NCBI GenBank assembly: GCA_021800795.1 | Contig: JAJYYO010000020.1 | Location: forward strand, 15,469-63,557 | DNA from: Pseudomonadota bacterium | GTDB lineage: Bacteria > Pseudomonadota > Gammaproteobacteria > Burkholderiales > Gallionellaceae | Reading direction: 5' to 3' | Length of the DNA stretch: 48,089 nucleotides | Part shown: positions 9,085-17,149 of the stretch, piece by piece | How the letters are laid out: the number at the start of each line of letters is the position of its first letter | Numbering within the stretch: position 1 is the stretch's first letter | Program-made: the position numbers and the translations under genes | Notes under the pieces: model-generated | Told to the model about the DNA's origin: nothing | The model's input: only the letters and a program-made list of their open reading frames with translations | Databases searched by the model: none

Positions 9085-10335
9085 TCAGGCAATCATGCCC
9101 GCCGCAACGGTGTTGTTGGTGGCCTCGTCGATCACGATAAAACTGCCGCTGGCGCGGTTGCGCTGGTAATGATCGAATGCCAGCGGCTGCTGCGTCCTGA
9201 GCGTCACATGCACGATGTCGTTCATGTTCACCACCGGGTTGGCGTGCTGTTCCAAAGTGTTGACATCAACGCGGTAATCGACGCTGGCAAACAGGCATTT
9301 CGCCGTCCTCGTGGTGTGCTTGACAAGATATTTACGGCTCTTGTCCAGCGGCGTGTCGGACAGCCAGCACAGCATCGCGTCGAACTCTTTGCCAACCGTC
9401 GGCAGATAATCCGCCTTGACGAACATGTCGCCGCGCGACACATCGATCTCGTCGGTCAACCGGATGGCAACGGATTGCGGCGCATAAGCCGTTTGCAACA
9501 GACCGTCATAGGTGACGATTTCCCTGACGCGAGACGTCCGCCCCGACGGCAACACGGTGATCTCATCGCCAACCGACACCTCACCCGCTTCGATACGCCC
9601 CATGAAGCCCCTGAAATCGTGATGTTCCTCGGTCTGCGGACGGCATACCCATTGCACCGGATAGCGAAAATCGGTGGTGTTCACATCATGATCGATCTCG
9701 ACGTTCTCCAGCACGTCCATCAGGGTCGGGCCCTGATACCAGCCAAGATTGTCGCCTCTATCGACCAGCATGTCGCCTGCCAGCGCTGACAACGGCACAC
9801 AGGTCACATCGTTTAAACCCAGCCGGGCGGCGAAGGCGAGATATTCGCTGCAAATTTCGCTGTAGCGCGCTTCGGAATAGTCCACCATGTCCATCTTGTT
9901 GACCGCCAGCACGATATGCGGGATGCCGACCAGGCTGGCAAGATAGGTATGGCGGCGCGTCTGCACCAGCACGCCGCGCCGCGCATCGACGAGGATCACC
10001 ACCAGATTGGCGGTGGAGGCTGCCGTCACCATGTTGCGCGTGTATTGCTCGTGCCCCGGCGTATCGCCGATGATGAACTTGCGTTTGGGCGTCGCAAAAT
10101 AACGGTAAGCCACGTCGATGGTGATGCCCTGCTCCCGTTCGGCCTGCAAGCCGTCGGTCAGCAAGGACAGATCAACCGCCGCCATGCCGCGCTTTTCGGA
10201 GGTTCTGGAGATCGCCGAAAACTGATCCTCGAAGATCGATTTTGAATCATGCAGCAGACGTCCGATCAGCGTGCTCTTGCCGTCGTCCACGCTGCCTGCG
10301 GTGATAAAGCGCAGTAATTGTGTCGTGTTATTCAT
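9085..10335 (-). CDS. cysN: Sulfate adenylyltransferase subunit 1 (GTPase), CysN
   Basis: The GTPase subunit of ATP sulfurylase couples GTP hydrolysis to APS formation by CysD. It is 416 aa from ATG 10335, which lies one base after the cysD stop. It has an EF-Tu-like G domain: P-loop GSVDDGKST, DTPGHEQYTRNM, NKMDMVD, then SALAGD. Beta-barrel domains follow. The C-terminus shows no fused CysC APS kinase, which fits a pathway that reduces APS directly. The frame is open to 10452, but that extension overlaps cysD and lacks family sequence. It is the last gene of the cys operon. Confidence 0.93.
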   Translation of the reverse strand: MNNTTQLLRFITAGSVDDGKSTLIGRLLHDSKSIFEDQFSAISRTSEKRGMAAVDLSLLTDGLQAEREQGITIDVAYRYFATPKRKFIIGDTPGHEQYTRNMVTAASTANLVVILVDARRGVLVQTRRHTYLASLVGIPHIVLAVNKMDMVDYSEARYSEICSEYLAFAARLGLNDVTCVPLSALAGDMLVDRGDNLGWYQGPTLMDVLENVEIDHDVNTTDFRYPVQWVCRPQTEEHHDFRGFMGRIEAGEVSVGDEITVLPSGRTSRVREIVTYDGLLQTAYAPQSVAIRLTDEIDVSRGDMFVKADYLPTVGKEFDAMLCWLSDTPLDKSRKYLVKHTTRTAKCLFASVDYRVDVNTLEQHANPVVNMNDIVHVTLRTQQPLAFDHYQRNRASGSFIVIDEATNNTVAAGMIA

Positions 10336-10336
10336 A

Positions 10337-11242
10337 TTAAAAGTAACCTTCCTTTTTGCGCAATTCCATTGAAGCATCGGAGGTCTGATCGTCCATGCGT
10401 GTCGCACCCCGTTCGGTGATGCGCGTCGTTGCCGTCTCCGCGATGATTTCATCGACGTTACCGGCAGTCGATTCCACAGGAGCAGTACAGGTCACGTCCC
10501 CCACCGTGCGAAAACGCACCGAGAGTCGCTCCACCTTTTCACCCGGCTTAGGTTGCACCAGGCTGGATACGGGAATCAGCGAAGCACCGCGCCGTATCAC
10601 TTCCCGCTCATGCGCATAATAAATGCTCGGTATGTGCAGGTTTTCGCGGCCTATGTACTGCCAGATATCCAGTTCGGTCCAGTTGGAAATCGGGAACACG
10701 CGGATATTTTCGCCCGGATGCACCCGCGTGTTGTAGATATCCCACAACTCGGGGCGCTGATTTTTCGGGTCCCACTGACCGAATTCGTCGCGGAACGAGA
10801 AGATGCGCTCCTTGGCACGCGCCTTCTCCTCGTCGCGCCGGGCGCCGCCCATGCAGGCATCGAAACCGAACTCGGCGATGGTCTCCAGCAGCGTGACCGA
10901 CTGGTACGGATTGCGCGGCAGATCAATATTTTTGATCACGATCGTGCCGCGTCTGATGGAATCTTCCAGCGAACGCACGATCAGCCGCTCGCCCAGATCT
11001 GCCGCCAGCTTGTCGCGCGTCTGTATCACTTCCGGGAAGTTATGTTCGGTGTCGATATGCACCAGCGGAAACGGAAACTTGCAGGGACGGAACGCCTTCT
11101 CGGCCAGTCGCAGCATCACGATGGAATCCTTGCCGCCGGAAAACAACAGCGCGGGATTTCTGCACTCCGCCGCGACCTCGCGCATGATGTGGATGGATTC
11201 CGATTCCAGCGCATCCAGATGGGTGAATCGATGATTGTTCAT
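10337..11242 (-). CDS. cysD: Sulfate adenylyltransferase subunit 2, CysD
   Basis: Catalytic subunit of ATP sulfurylase (ATP + sulfate to APS), 301 aa. It has the PP-loop ATP-pyrophosphatase motif SGGKDS near residue 35, and the family blocks ACMGGARRDEEKARAKER and SNWTELDIWQYI. The ATG at 11242 is preceded by GGAGAAAGA, a good RBS, and gives the usual N-terminus MNNHRFTHLDALESES. The frame is open further to 11386, but that extension is a relic copy of the CysH tail (see 11287-11429) and is unlikely to be translated as CysD. Transcribed with cysH upstream and cysN downstream. Confidence 0.93.
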   Translation of the reverse strand: MNNHRFTHLDALESESIHIMREVAAECRNPALLFSGGKDSIVMLRLAEKAFRPCKFPFPLVHIDTEHNFPEVIQTRDKLAADLGERLIVRSLEDSIRRGTIVIKNIDLPRNPYQSVTLLETIAEFGFDACMGGARRDEEKARAKERIFSFRDEFGQWDPKNQRPELWDIYNTRVHPGENIRVFPISNWTELDIWQYIGRENLHIPSIYYAHEREVIRRGASLIPVSSLVQPKPGEKVERLSVRFRTVGDVTCTAPVESTAGNVDEIIAETATTRITERGATRMDDQTSDASMELRKKEGYF

Positions 11243-11286
11243 TCTTTCTCCAAAATCTCTAATTTTTTTCAGGCCGCTCATATTTA

Positions 11287-11429
11287 CCGAAACCCCGGCC
11301 CCATGGGCTACTTTCTGCGAGGAACTGACGTGTAATCCACACTCTTTGTTCTCAGGCTTTTGGCTACGCCGAAACCCCGGCCCCATGAGCTATTTTCTGT
11401 GATGAGCTGACGTGTAAGCCACACTCTTT
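11287..11429 (-). repeat. 82-bp-period tandem duplication of the cysH 3' end
   Basis: Copy A (11369-11429) lies inside cysH and copy B (11287-11347) lies in the cysH-cysD gap. They align over 61 bp with six mismatches by eye. Both encode KECGLHVSSSQK followed by AHGAGVS, i.e. the catalytic-cysteine motif of CysH. Because the period is 82 nt, copy B is out of frame with cysH and in frame with the cysD extension. It looks like a relic of a tandem duplication. Confidence 0.8.
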
Positions 11430-12083
11430 ACTGTCGGGGTTTTCCCACCACCAGCGTCCTGCGCGTATATCCTCCCCCGGCGTCACCGAGCGCGTGCAGG
11501 GCGCGCAGCCCAGACTGGGATAAAACTCGTCATGCAGTTTGTTGTAGGGAACATCGTTATGCCTGATGTATGCCCACACATCCTTATGCGACCAGTCCAG
11601 CAGCGGGTTGTATTTCTGCAAACCGAAGTCGGCATCGAACGAGGAAACTTCCAGATTTCCGCGCGTGACGGCCTGGTCGCGACGCAAACCGGTCACCCAC
11701 GCCCCCTTGCCGCTCAACGCACGGCGCAATGGCTCGACTTTGCGCACAAAGCAGCAGGCCTTGCGCGCATCCACGCTGCCGTAAAATCCGTTCACCCCGT
11801 TTTTCGCAACAAAGCTCTCAACGCCAGCCTTGTCTGGGAAATACACTTTCAACGGCGTGCTGTAGCGCTCCGATACCGCCTGCATCAGTTCATAGGTCTC
11901 CTGAGGCAGGCGTCCGGTATCCAGGCTGAATATTTCGATATTCAGCCTGTACTTATCGATCAGATCGGTCAGCACCATATCTTCCGCGCCCAGACTGCTG
12001 GCAAAAGCTATCTGCGGATAATCGCGCACCGCTGCCGCCAACAGTGCTTTTACCTGTTCGACTTTGTTATCCAGCTCATCCAT
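11364..12083 (-). CDS. cysH: Adenylyl-sulfate (APS) reductase, CysH
   Basis: Reduces APS to sulfite and AMP with thioredoxin or glutaredoxin as donor; 239 aa. It has a PP-loop-like FASSLGAEDMVL (about residues 27-38), the paired cysteines ARKACCFVRK and the second pair GCAPCTR. This four-cysteine [4Fe-4S] signature marks the APS-using bacterial enzyme (EC 1.8.4.10), not the cluster-free PAPS reductase of E. coli. The catalytic Cys is in KECGLHV near the C-terminus. The tail SSSQKIAHGAGVSA extends beyond the usual ECGLH end. ATG 12083 has an AGGAG RBS inside the end of the DUF934 gene, which it overlaps by 8 nt. Confidence 0.92.
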   Translation of the reverse strand: MDELDNKVEQVKALLAAAVRDYPQIAFASSLGAEDMVLTDLIDKYRLNIEIFSLDTGRLPQETYELMQAVSERYSTPLKVYFPDKAGVESFVAKNGVNGFYGSVDARKACCFVRKVEPLRRALSGKGAWVTGLRRDQAVTRGNLEVSSFDADFGLQKYNPLLDWSHKDVWAYIRHNDVPYNKLHDEFYPSLGCAPCTRSVTPGEDIRAGRWWWENPDSKECGLHVSSSQKIAHGAGVSA

Positions 12084-12594
12084 TTGCGACTCCTCTGCTC
12101 ACTCGGCGAAATAACGGTAACTTTTCATCGTTCGATGCCTGATAAGTAACTGAAAAATCGCTCAAGCCTTTGAGCGCCTGATTGATATCCTTATCTGTAC
12201 GCGGCGCAAAAGCATCGAAACCGACACGCTGCATGTAAAACATCTGATCGCGCAACACATCGCCGATCGCCCGCAGCTCTCCCTTATAGCCCAGCCGCTC
12301 GCGCAACAGATAGGCAATGGTATAGCCGCGTCCGTCCGCGAACTTTGGAAAATCAACCGCAATCACGCCAAACCTTGCAATATCCTGCTGCAAGGCTTCC
12401 GGCCTGTCCGAACTTGCCAGCCACACGCCCAGATCGGTGCGATCTTGCAGCGCATCGCGTTGCGCCAGCCACACGTTAAGCGGAACGATGACCTTACCCG
12501 GCAAAACCACAACGCTTTGCGGCGTGTCGTTCCCGGCAAGGCGCAGCACATTCCAGTCGTCTTCAACTATCGCTTTGTTTTTGATAATCATCAT
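12076..12594 (-). CDS. DUF934 family protein of the sulfate assimilation operon
   Basis: A 172-aa soluble protein from ATG 12594 (GAGG 7 nt upstream; a second ATG follows at 12591). The family (DUF934, often annotated as oxidoreductase accessory protein) is nearly always encoded between cysI and cysH in proteobacteria, as here. Typical blocks are visible: VWLASSDRP, DFPKFADGRGYTIAYLLRER and GELRAIGDVLRDQ. No cofactor motif is evident. Its role is unproven; the context suggests helping sulfite or APS reduction, perhaps in electron delivery, since no cysJ is nearby. The start lies one base past the cysI stop and the end overlaps cysH. Confidence 0.85.
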   Translation of the reverse strand: MMIIKNKAIVEDDWNVLRLAGNDTPQSVVVLPGKVIVPLNVWLAQRDALQDRTDLGVWLASSDRPEALQQDIARFGVIAVDFPKFADGRGYTIAYLLRERLGYKGELRAIGDVLRDQMFYMQRVGFDAFAPRTDKDINQALKGLSDFSVTYQASNDEKLPLFRRVSRGVANG

Positions 12595-12595
12595 C

Positions 12596-14341
12596 TTAAA
12601 ACCTCGGTGAGTAATAGGGCGTGTCATATGGCACACCTTTTCCCAGCAATTCATATTCCGTACCCGACCATGCCTTGTCATCCTCTATCGACGTTGCATA
12701 AACGTAAGTCTTAAATGGCTTGAAACCTACGCGGCGGACGGTATCGATGAATCTCTCGTCGTCGTATCGCTCATTGACATATACTTGCAGCAAACGCGCC
12801 ACCACTTCCGGAATTTGCCCGAAGGTAAAGGAGTGTCCGATGATTTTGCCGATTGAACTGGCATTCCCCTGCGAACCTCCGATCGATACCTGATACCACT
12901 CGTGCCCTTCCTTATCCACACCTAAAATACCGATATGGCCGATATGATGGTGAGCGCAAGCATTCACGCAACCGGATATATTCAGCTCAATCTCGCCGAT
13001 GTCGTGCAGAAAATCGATATCGTCGAAGCATTCGGCAACCGCTTTTGCCAGCGGAATCGAACGGGCATTGGCCAGTGAGCAAAAATCCCCCCCCGGGCAG
13101 CAGATAATGTCGCTCAGCAAACCGATGTTCGGCGTCGCAAATCCCAGCGCTTTTGCCTCCAGCCAGAGCTCTGCCAGGTCGGACTGTTTGACATCCGCCA
13201 GCACCAGATTCTGCATATGCGTCACACGCAATTCACCAAAGCTGTAACGCTCGGCCAGTCGGGCGATTGCATCCATCTGCTCAGCCGTCACATCGCCCGG
13301 TGCGACACCCGCCCTCTTCAACGACAGCACCACGGAAGCATAACCTTGCACCTTATGCGGTTTGACGTTGCGCTGCATCCAGTTCGCAAAAGCCTTGTTG
13401 TCGCGTACCTTTGCATCCACATTGGCATCACTGGCTGGCAAATCCTGATACGCCGGCGCAACGAAGTAAGCTGAAACGCGGTTCAATTCCTCGACGGTAA
13501 TCGTACTGGGACCGCCTTTGGTAAATTGCCAGTCGGCTTCAACCTCGCGCCTGAATTCGTCGATCCCCAGCGCCTTCACCAGAATCTTGATGCGCGCCTT
13601 GTACAGATTGTCACGACGGCCATACTGGTTGTACACGCGAACGATGGATTCGACGTAAGTGATGATGTGCTGCCAAGGCACAAAATCGCTGATCTCGGTA
13701 CCGATAACCGGGGTGCGCCCAAGCCCCCCGCCTACCAGCACGCGAAAACCGATTTCGCCCTGCGCGTTTTTGACCACCGTAAGACCGATGTCATGCACGG
13801 CTGTCGCCGCGCGGTCGTTGGCCGCGCCGGTAATCGCGAACTTGAATTTTCGCGGCAACAGCGCAAACTCAGGATGCAAGGCACTCCACTGGCGCAATAT
13901 CTCGGCATAGGGGCGCGGGTCGACGATTTCATCCTGCGCCACACCAGCGAACTCATCGGATGTTACCGTGCGTATGCAACTCCCGGAGGTCTGAATCGCG
14001 TGCATTTCGACGGTGGCCAATTCATTCAAAATTTCAGGTGCATCCTGCAGCCTGATCCAGTTGAACTGGATGTTCTGGCGCGTGGTGAAATGCCCGTAGT
14101 CACGGTCGTATTTGCGGGCGATATGCGCGAACATGCGCATCTGCGCCGCATTCATCAATCCATATGGTATCGCTATGCGCAGCATGTAGGCGTGTATCTG
14201 CATGTACAACCCGTTCTGCAGACGCAGAACGCGGAATTCTTCTTCCTTCAACTCACCGGACAGACGACGGCTCACCTGATCGCGAAACTGAGCAATCCTT
14301 TCTGCGACTATTCTGTGATCATATTGATCGTAACGATACAT
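12596..14341 (-). CDS. cysI: Assimilatory sulfite (or ferredoxin-nitrite type) reductase hemoprotein, CysI
   Basis: Reduces sulfite to sulfide by six electrons on a coupled siroheme/[4Fe-4S] centre; 581 aa. Ferredoxin-like siroheme-binding halves are visible (YGHFTTRQNIQFNWI near residue 85). The cluster ligands are Cys415 and Cys421 in CCPGGDFC and Cys458 and Cys462 in GCVNACAHHH. No cysJ flavoprotein is encoded in the window, so electrons probably come from ferredoxin or another donor. ATG 14341 follows AAGGAAAA. The family overlaps with nitrite reductases, but the position between cys genes makes sulfite the probable substrate. Confidence 0.9.
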   Translation of the reverse strand: MYRYDQYDHRIVAERIAQFRDQVSRRLSGELKEEEFRVLRLQNGLYMQIHAYMLRIAIPYGLMNAAQMRMFAHIARKYDRDYGHFTTRQNIQFNWIRLQDAPEILNELATVEMHAIQTSGSCIRTVTSDEFAGVAQDEIVDPRPYAEILRQWSALHPEFALLPRKFKFAITGAANDRAATAVHDIGLTVVKNAQGEIGFRVLVGGGLGRTPVIGTEISDFVPWQHIITYVESIVRVYNQYGRRDNLYKARIKILVKALGIDEFRREVEADWQFTKGGPSTITVEELNRVSAYFVAPAYQDLPASDANVDAKVRDNKAFANWMQRNVKPHKVQGYASVVLSLKRAGVAPGDVTAEQMDAIARLAERYSFGELRVTHMQNLVLADVKQSDLAELWLEAKALGFATPNIGLLSDIICCPGGDFCSLANARSIPLAKAVAECFDDIDFLHDIGEIELNISGCVNACAHHHIGHIGILGVDKEGHEWYQVSIGGSQGNASSIGKIIGHSFTFGQIPEVVARLLQVYVNERYDDERFIDTVRRVGFKPFKTYVYATSIEDDKAWSGTEYELLGKGVPYDTPYYSPRF

Positions 14342-14351
14342 TTAATTTTCC

Positions 14352-14573
14352 TTAAACGGGATAGTGCCTGGAGACAGGCAACAGCAGTGCGGCCTCCAAT
14401 GGAAATTTCGCGCCGTGTGCCAGAATATGCGCCACATCCGCATCTTCGTCATGGCGCAACGCTACGCCGATATAGGCATGCTCGCCCTGTTGTCCGACGA
14501 CGACACCGATACGCCCGCCGCATCCGTTGAACCAGCTGACCTGTTTGGGTTGATTGGGTTTATTTGCACTCAT
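14352..14573 (-). CDS. 73-aa hypothetical protein in the cys operon
   Basis: Small soluble protein from ATG 14573 with AAGGA upstream, 10 nt before cysI. The central part reads VSWFNGCGGRIGVVVGQQG and then AYIGVALRHDEDADVAHILAHGAKFP. A single Cys lies in a GCGG turn; there is no signal peptide or membrane helix. I do not recognise a named family. The tight spacing to the permease gene (9 bp) and to cysI (10 bp) makes it a genuine operon member, so a role in sulfite reduction or its regulation is a reasonable guess only. Confidence 0.7.
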   Translation of the reverse strand: MSANKPNQPKQVSWFNGCGGRIGVVVGQQGEHAYIGVALRHDEDADVAHILAHGAKFPLEAALLLPVSRHYPV

Positions 14574-14582
14574 GAATATTCC

Positions 14583-15362
14583 TTATTTATAAAACACCAT
14601 CTTCAGACCGATAATCAACAACATTGTCGCCAGCAGCGGACGCAACACCTTTTCCGGAATCTTCGAACTCAAATGACTGCCAATATAGATTCCCGGCAAC
14701 GACCCCAACAGCAGACTGCCCAGCAAAACAAAATCAACCGTACCCAGCGCCAGATGCCCCATACCTGCAATGGCGGTGAGCGGCACCGCATGTATGATGT
14801 CTGTGCCTATCACCTTCACGGTCGGCATGCCCGGATACAGAAACAGCAAGGCCACCGTGCCCAACACGCCCGCGCCGATCGAGGAAACCGTCACCAGCGC
14901 ACCGACGACAAGACCCGTGACTACCGTCGCCACCGGCAGATAGCGGTGGTGCAATTCATTGCCTTCACCGCGAATGGCGACTTTTCTGATCTGTTCCTTG
15001 AACAGCAAGGCGACGGCCGTCAGCAGCAAAGCCACGCTCAACACATGTGTCACCAGACTGCCGAACGCCTGCTTATCCAGATTCAGGTACTTCAGCAGCA
15101 GAATGGTTAATACCGCAGCGGGCAGACTTCCCAGGGATAACAGCCCGACCACCCGCCATTCCACCGTGCCTCGCCTGCTGTGTACCCACGCCCCGACTGT
15201 CTTGGTCAATGAGGCATACAGCAAATCGGTACCTACAGCCGTCGCGGGCGACACGCCAAATATCAGCACCAGCAAGGGCGTCATCAGCGACCCGCCACCC
15301 ACCCCGGTCACGCCGACAATCAAACCGACCATCAGGCCGGACAAGGTGTACATCCAGTTCAT
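14583..15362 (-). CDS. TSUP family (TauE/SafE) sulfite/sulfur anion permease
   Basis: A 259-aa membrane protein with about eight hydrophobic helices and the two TSUP half-repeats: GLIVGVTGVGGGSLMTPLL near the N-terminus and LVTVSSIGAGVLGTVALL in the middle. The family moves sulfite, sulfonates or related anions. As first gene of a cys operon it could import sulfate-pathway substrates or export excess sulfite; direction cannot be read from sequence. ATG 15362 is chosen because GGAG lies 8 nt upstream; another Met lies 9 nt further in, and the frame is open to 15419. It is divergent from cysB across about 106 bp. Confidence 0.85.
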   Translation of the reverse strand: MNWMYTLSGLMVGLIVGVTGVGGGSLMTPLLVLIFGVSPATAVGTDLLYASLTKTVGAWVHSRRGTVEWRVVGLLSLGSLPAAVLTILLLKYLNLDKQAFGSLVTHVLSVALLLTAVALLFKEQIRKVAIRGEGNELHHRYLPVATVVTGLVVGALVTVSSIGAGVLGTVALLFLYPGMPTVKVIGTDIIHAVPLTAIAGMGHLALGTVDFVLLGSLLLGSLPGIYIGSHLSSKIPEKVLRPLLATMLLIIGLKMVFYK

Positions 15363-15468
15363 GCCGGCCACTCCAGAAATCCATGAAACGCATTCTAGCC
15401 GGCGCACCTTATGCAACAAAATACTTTTATGTTAATATCTTATAACTAATAGAAATTAAGGATCGGAC
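15363..15468. promoter_or_regulatory. Divergent cys operon / cysB promoter region
   Basis: This 106-bp gap must hold the promoters for the cys operon (leftward) and cysB (rightward). The part next to cysB (15420-15462) is very AT-rich, with TATGTTAATATCTTATAAC, suited to a -10 element and LysR-type binding; a TTAT/ATAA-rich dyad is visible but no exact CysB box can be defined by eye. Confidence 0.45.
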
Positions 15469-16413
15469 ATGAATCTGCAACAGCTGCGTTATCTCAACGA
15501 GATCGTGCGTCAGGGACTGAAAATTTCCGGCGCGGCTGAGACGCTGTTTACGTCGCAACCCGGCATCAGCAAACAGATCAAGCAACTGGAAGAAGAACTG
15601 GGCATCGAAATTTTCGTGCGCAACGGAAAACGCATCGTCGCCATCACCGAGCCCGGGAAAGCGGTTTTGTCGATTGCCCGGCGCATATTGCACGACACGG
15701 ATAACCTCAGACAGGTCGGGCAGGAATATTGCGCTCAGGACAGCGGGCACCTGACCATCGCCACCACCCACACCCAGGCACGCTATGCCTTGCCGCCGGT
15801 GGTGAAGCAGTTTATGGAAAGATATCCGAAGGTAAAACTGGGCTTGCATCAGGGCAGCCCGACGCAGATTGCCGAACAGGTGCTGAGCGGCGACGCCGAT
15901 CTGTGCATCGCCACCGAGAGCCTGGCGCTCTACGACGGGCTGGTCACGCTGCCCTGCTACGAATGGAATCATTGTGTCGTTACCCCGCCGCGTCACCCGC
16001 TGCTCAAGGAGAAGACGCTCACGCTGGCAACACTCGCGCAATACCCCATCATCACCTATGACTTCGCCTTTACCGGGCGCGGCAAGATCAACGAGGCTTT
16101 CCAGATAGCCGGTATTACCCCGAATATCGCGCTCACGGCGATCGATGCGGACGTCATCAAGACTTATGTGGAGTTGGGTCTGGGAATAGGCATCCTGGCA
16201 CAGATGTCCTTTATTCCTGAACGTGACAAACACCTGCGCATGATCGAAGCCGCGCATCTCTTCAAGCCCAGCACCACGCGGATCGCGATACGCAAGAACG
16301 AATATCTGCGGGGCTTTACTTACGACTTTATCGAGCTGTTCGCCCCGCACCTGACCCGCGAGGTCGTAACGCGTGCAATGCATCTTTCCAGTCAGCCTGA
16401 GCAATCATCATGA
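15469..16413 (+). CDS. cysB: LysR-type sulfur regulator CysB
   Basis: A 314-aa LysR-type transcription factor. The N-terminal winged HTH (about 1-65) begins MNLQQLRYLNEIVRQGLKIS and contains TSQPGISKQIKQLEEELG. The effector domain (about 92-300) contains ATTHTQARYALP, the family's inducer-binding region, and GLGIGILAQMSF. CysB proteins activate sulfate assimilation genes with O- or N-acetylserine as inducer. Position, divergent from the cys operon, fits. ATG is preceded by AAGGATC at a proper distance. A Cbl-like paralog is possible but the context favours CysB. Confidence 0.9.
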   Translation: MNLQQLRYLNEIVRQGLKISGAAETLFTSQPGISKQIKQLEEELGIEIFVRNGKRIVAITEPGKAVLSIARRILHDTDNLRQVGQEYCAQDSGHLTIATTHTQARYALPPVVKQFMERYPKVKLGLHQGSPTQIAEQVLSGDADLCIATESLALYDGLVTLPCYEWNHCVVTPPRHPLLKEKTLTLATLAQYPIITYDFAFTGRGKINEAFQIAGITPNIALTAIDADVIKTYVELGLGIGILAQMSFIPERDKHLRMIEAAHLFKPSTTRIAIRKNEYLRGFTYDFIELFAPHLTREVVTRAMHLSSQPEQSS

Positions 16414-16439
16414 AATCAGCATGTTGCAACACAATGCTT

Positions 16440-16712
16440 CTAGGAGCCTGTCGGACTTGTTTCACAAGTGCGACGGGGATGATTTTTTTGTAGTGCAAGA
16501 AGCGGTGAAGCGCCGTTTGGCTGGTCCAAACAAGCAAGCCGCGACGCTGCAATACGAAAAAATCTCCCCGTCCCTGCGGGTTGCCAGCAAAAACAGCGTC
16601 TGCGGCGTTGCAAATCTTGACAATGGAATGACCATTGCCCGCGATTCGCGCCTTGCAGCCATCTTTTTTTGCTGACAACGCATCTTGCGAAACAAGTCCG
16701 ACAGGCTCCTAG
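16440..16712. mobile_element. MITE-like element, 273 bp, with perfect terminal inverted repeats
   Basis: The ends CTAGGAGCCTGTCGGACTTG and its complement are identical for 24 bp and continue as an imperfect match (CAAG then TGCG). Both ends sit in CTAG, consistent with a TA or CTAG target duplication. The interior has no transposase; the ORFs inside are short and appear on both strands. It lies in the gap between the ends of cysB and arfB. The terminus recurs at 1-24, so the element is present at least twice in this genome. Confidence 0.8.
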
Positions 16713-16738
16713 CCTCCACGGCGGGCGTGACTGAGCAG

Positions 16739-17149
16739 CTACTCGGCAACTTTGCCGCGTAAAATCTTTATTTCGCCGCGCCGCGTTTTACCTTCCAGAC
16801 GCTTTTTCTTTGAGCTTCTGGTAGGTTTGGTGGGCGTGCGTTTTTTCGGCGAAAACCCGGCGCTGGCGATCAGGATTTGCAGGCGGGATAGCGCATCAAT
16901 CCGGTTCTTTTCCTGACTGCGATAGCGCTGCGCCTTGATCACGATCACCCCGTCGCTGGAGATGCGCCGGTCAGCCAGATGCAACAGTTTTTCCTTGTAT
17001 TCTTCCGGCAAGGAAGAGGCCTTGATGTCGAAACGCAGGTGGATGGCGGTCGATACCTTGTTGACGTTCTGCCCGCCCGCGCCCTGTGCGCGTATCGCAT
17101 TCAATTCGATTTCGCTGTCGGGGATGTCTATGTTGCGAGTGATTAGCAT
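16739..17149 (-). CDS. arfB: Alternative ribosome-rescue factor ArfB (YaeJ), peptidyl-tRNA hydrolase
   Basis: A 136-aa release-factor-like protein that frees ribosomes stalled without a stop codon by hydrolysing peptidyl-tRNA. The catalytic GGQ is at residues 25-27 ([15 protein letters not shown]). A basic C-terminal tail (about residues 100-136, rich in Lys and Arg, [20 protein letters not shown]) inserts into the empty mRNA channel; its presence separates ArfB from true release factors. The ATG overlaps the uvrA stop by 7 nt, so the two are probably co-translated. Confidence 0.93.
   Translation of the reverse strand: MLITRNIDIPDSEIELNAIRAQGAGGQNVNKVSTAIHLRFDIKASSLPEEYKEKLLHLADRRISSDGVIVIKAQRYRSQEKNRIDALSRLQILIASAGFSPKKRTPTKPTRSSKKKRLEGKTRRGEIKILRGKVAE

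Noticed and set aside
16328..16749. Short ORFs within the MITE-like element
   Set aside because: They overlap on both strands and run into the inverted repeats and the end of cysB; such ORFs are repeat-derived artefacts.
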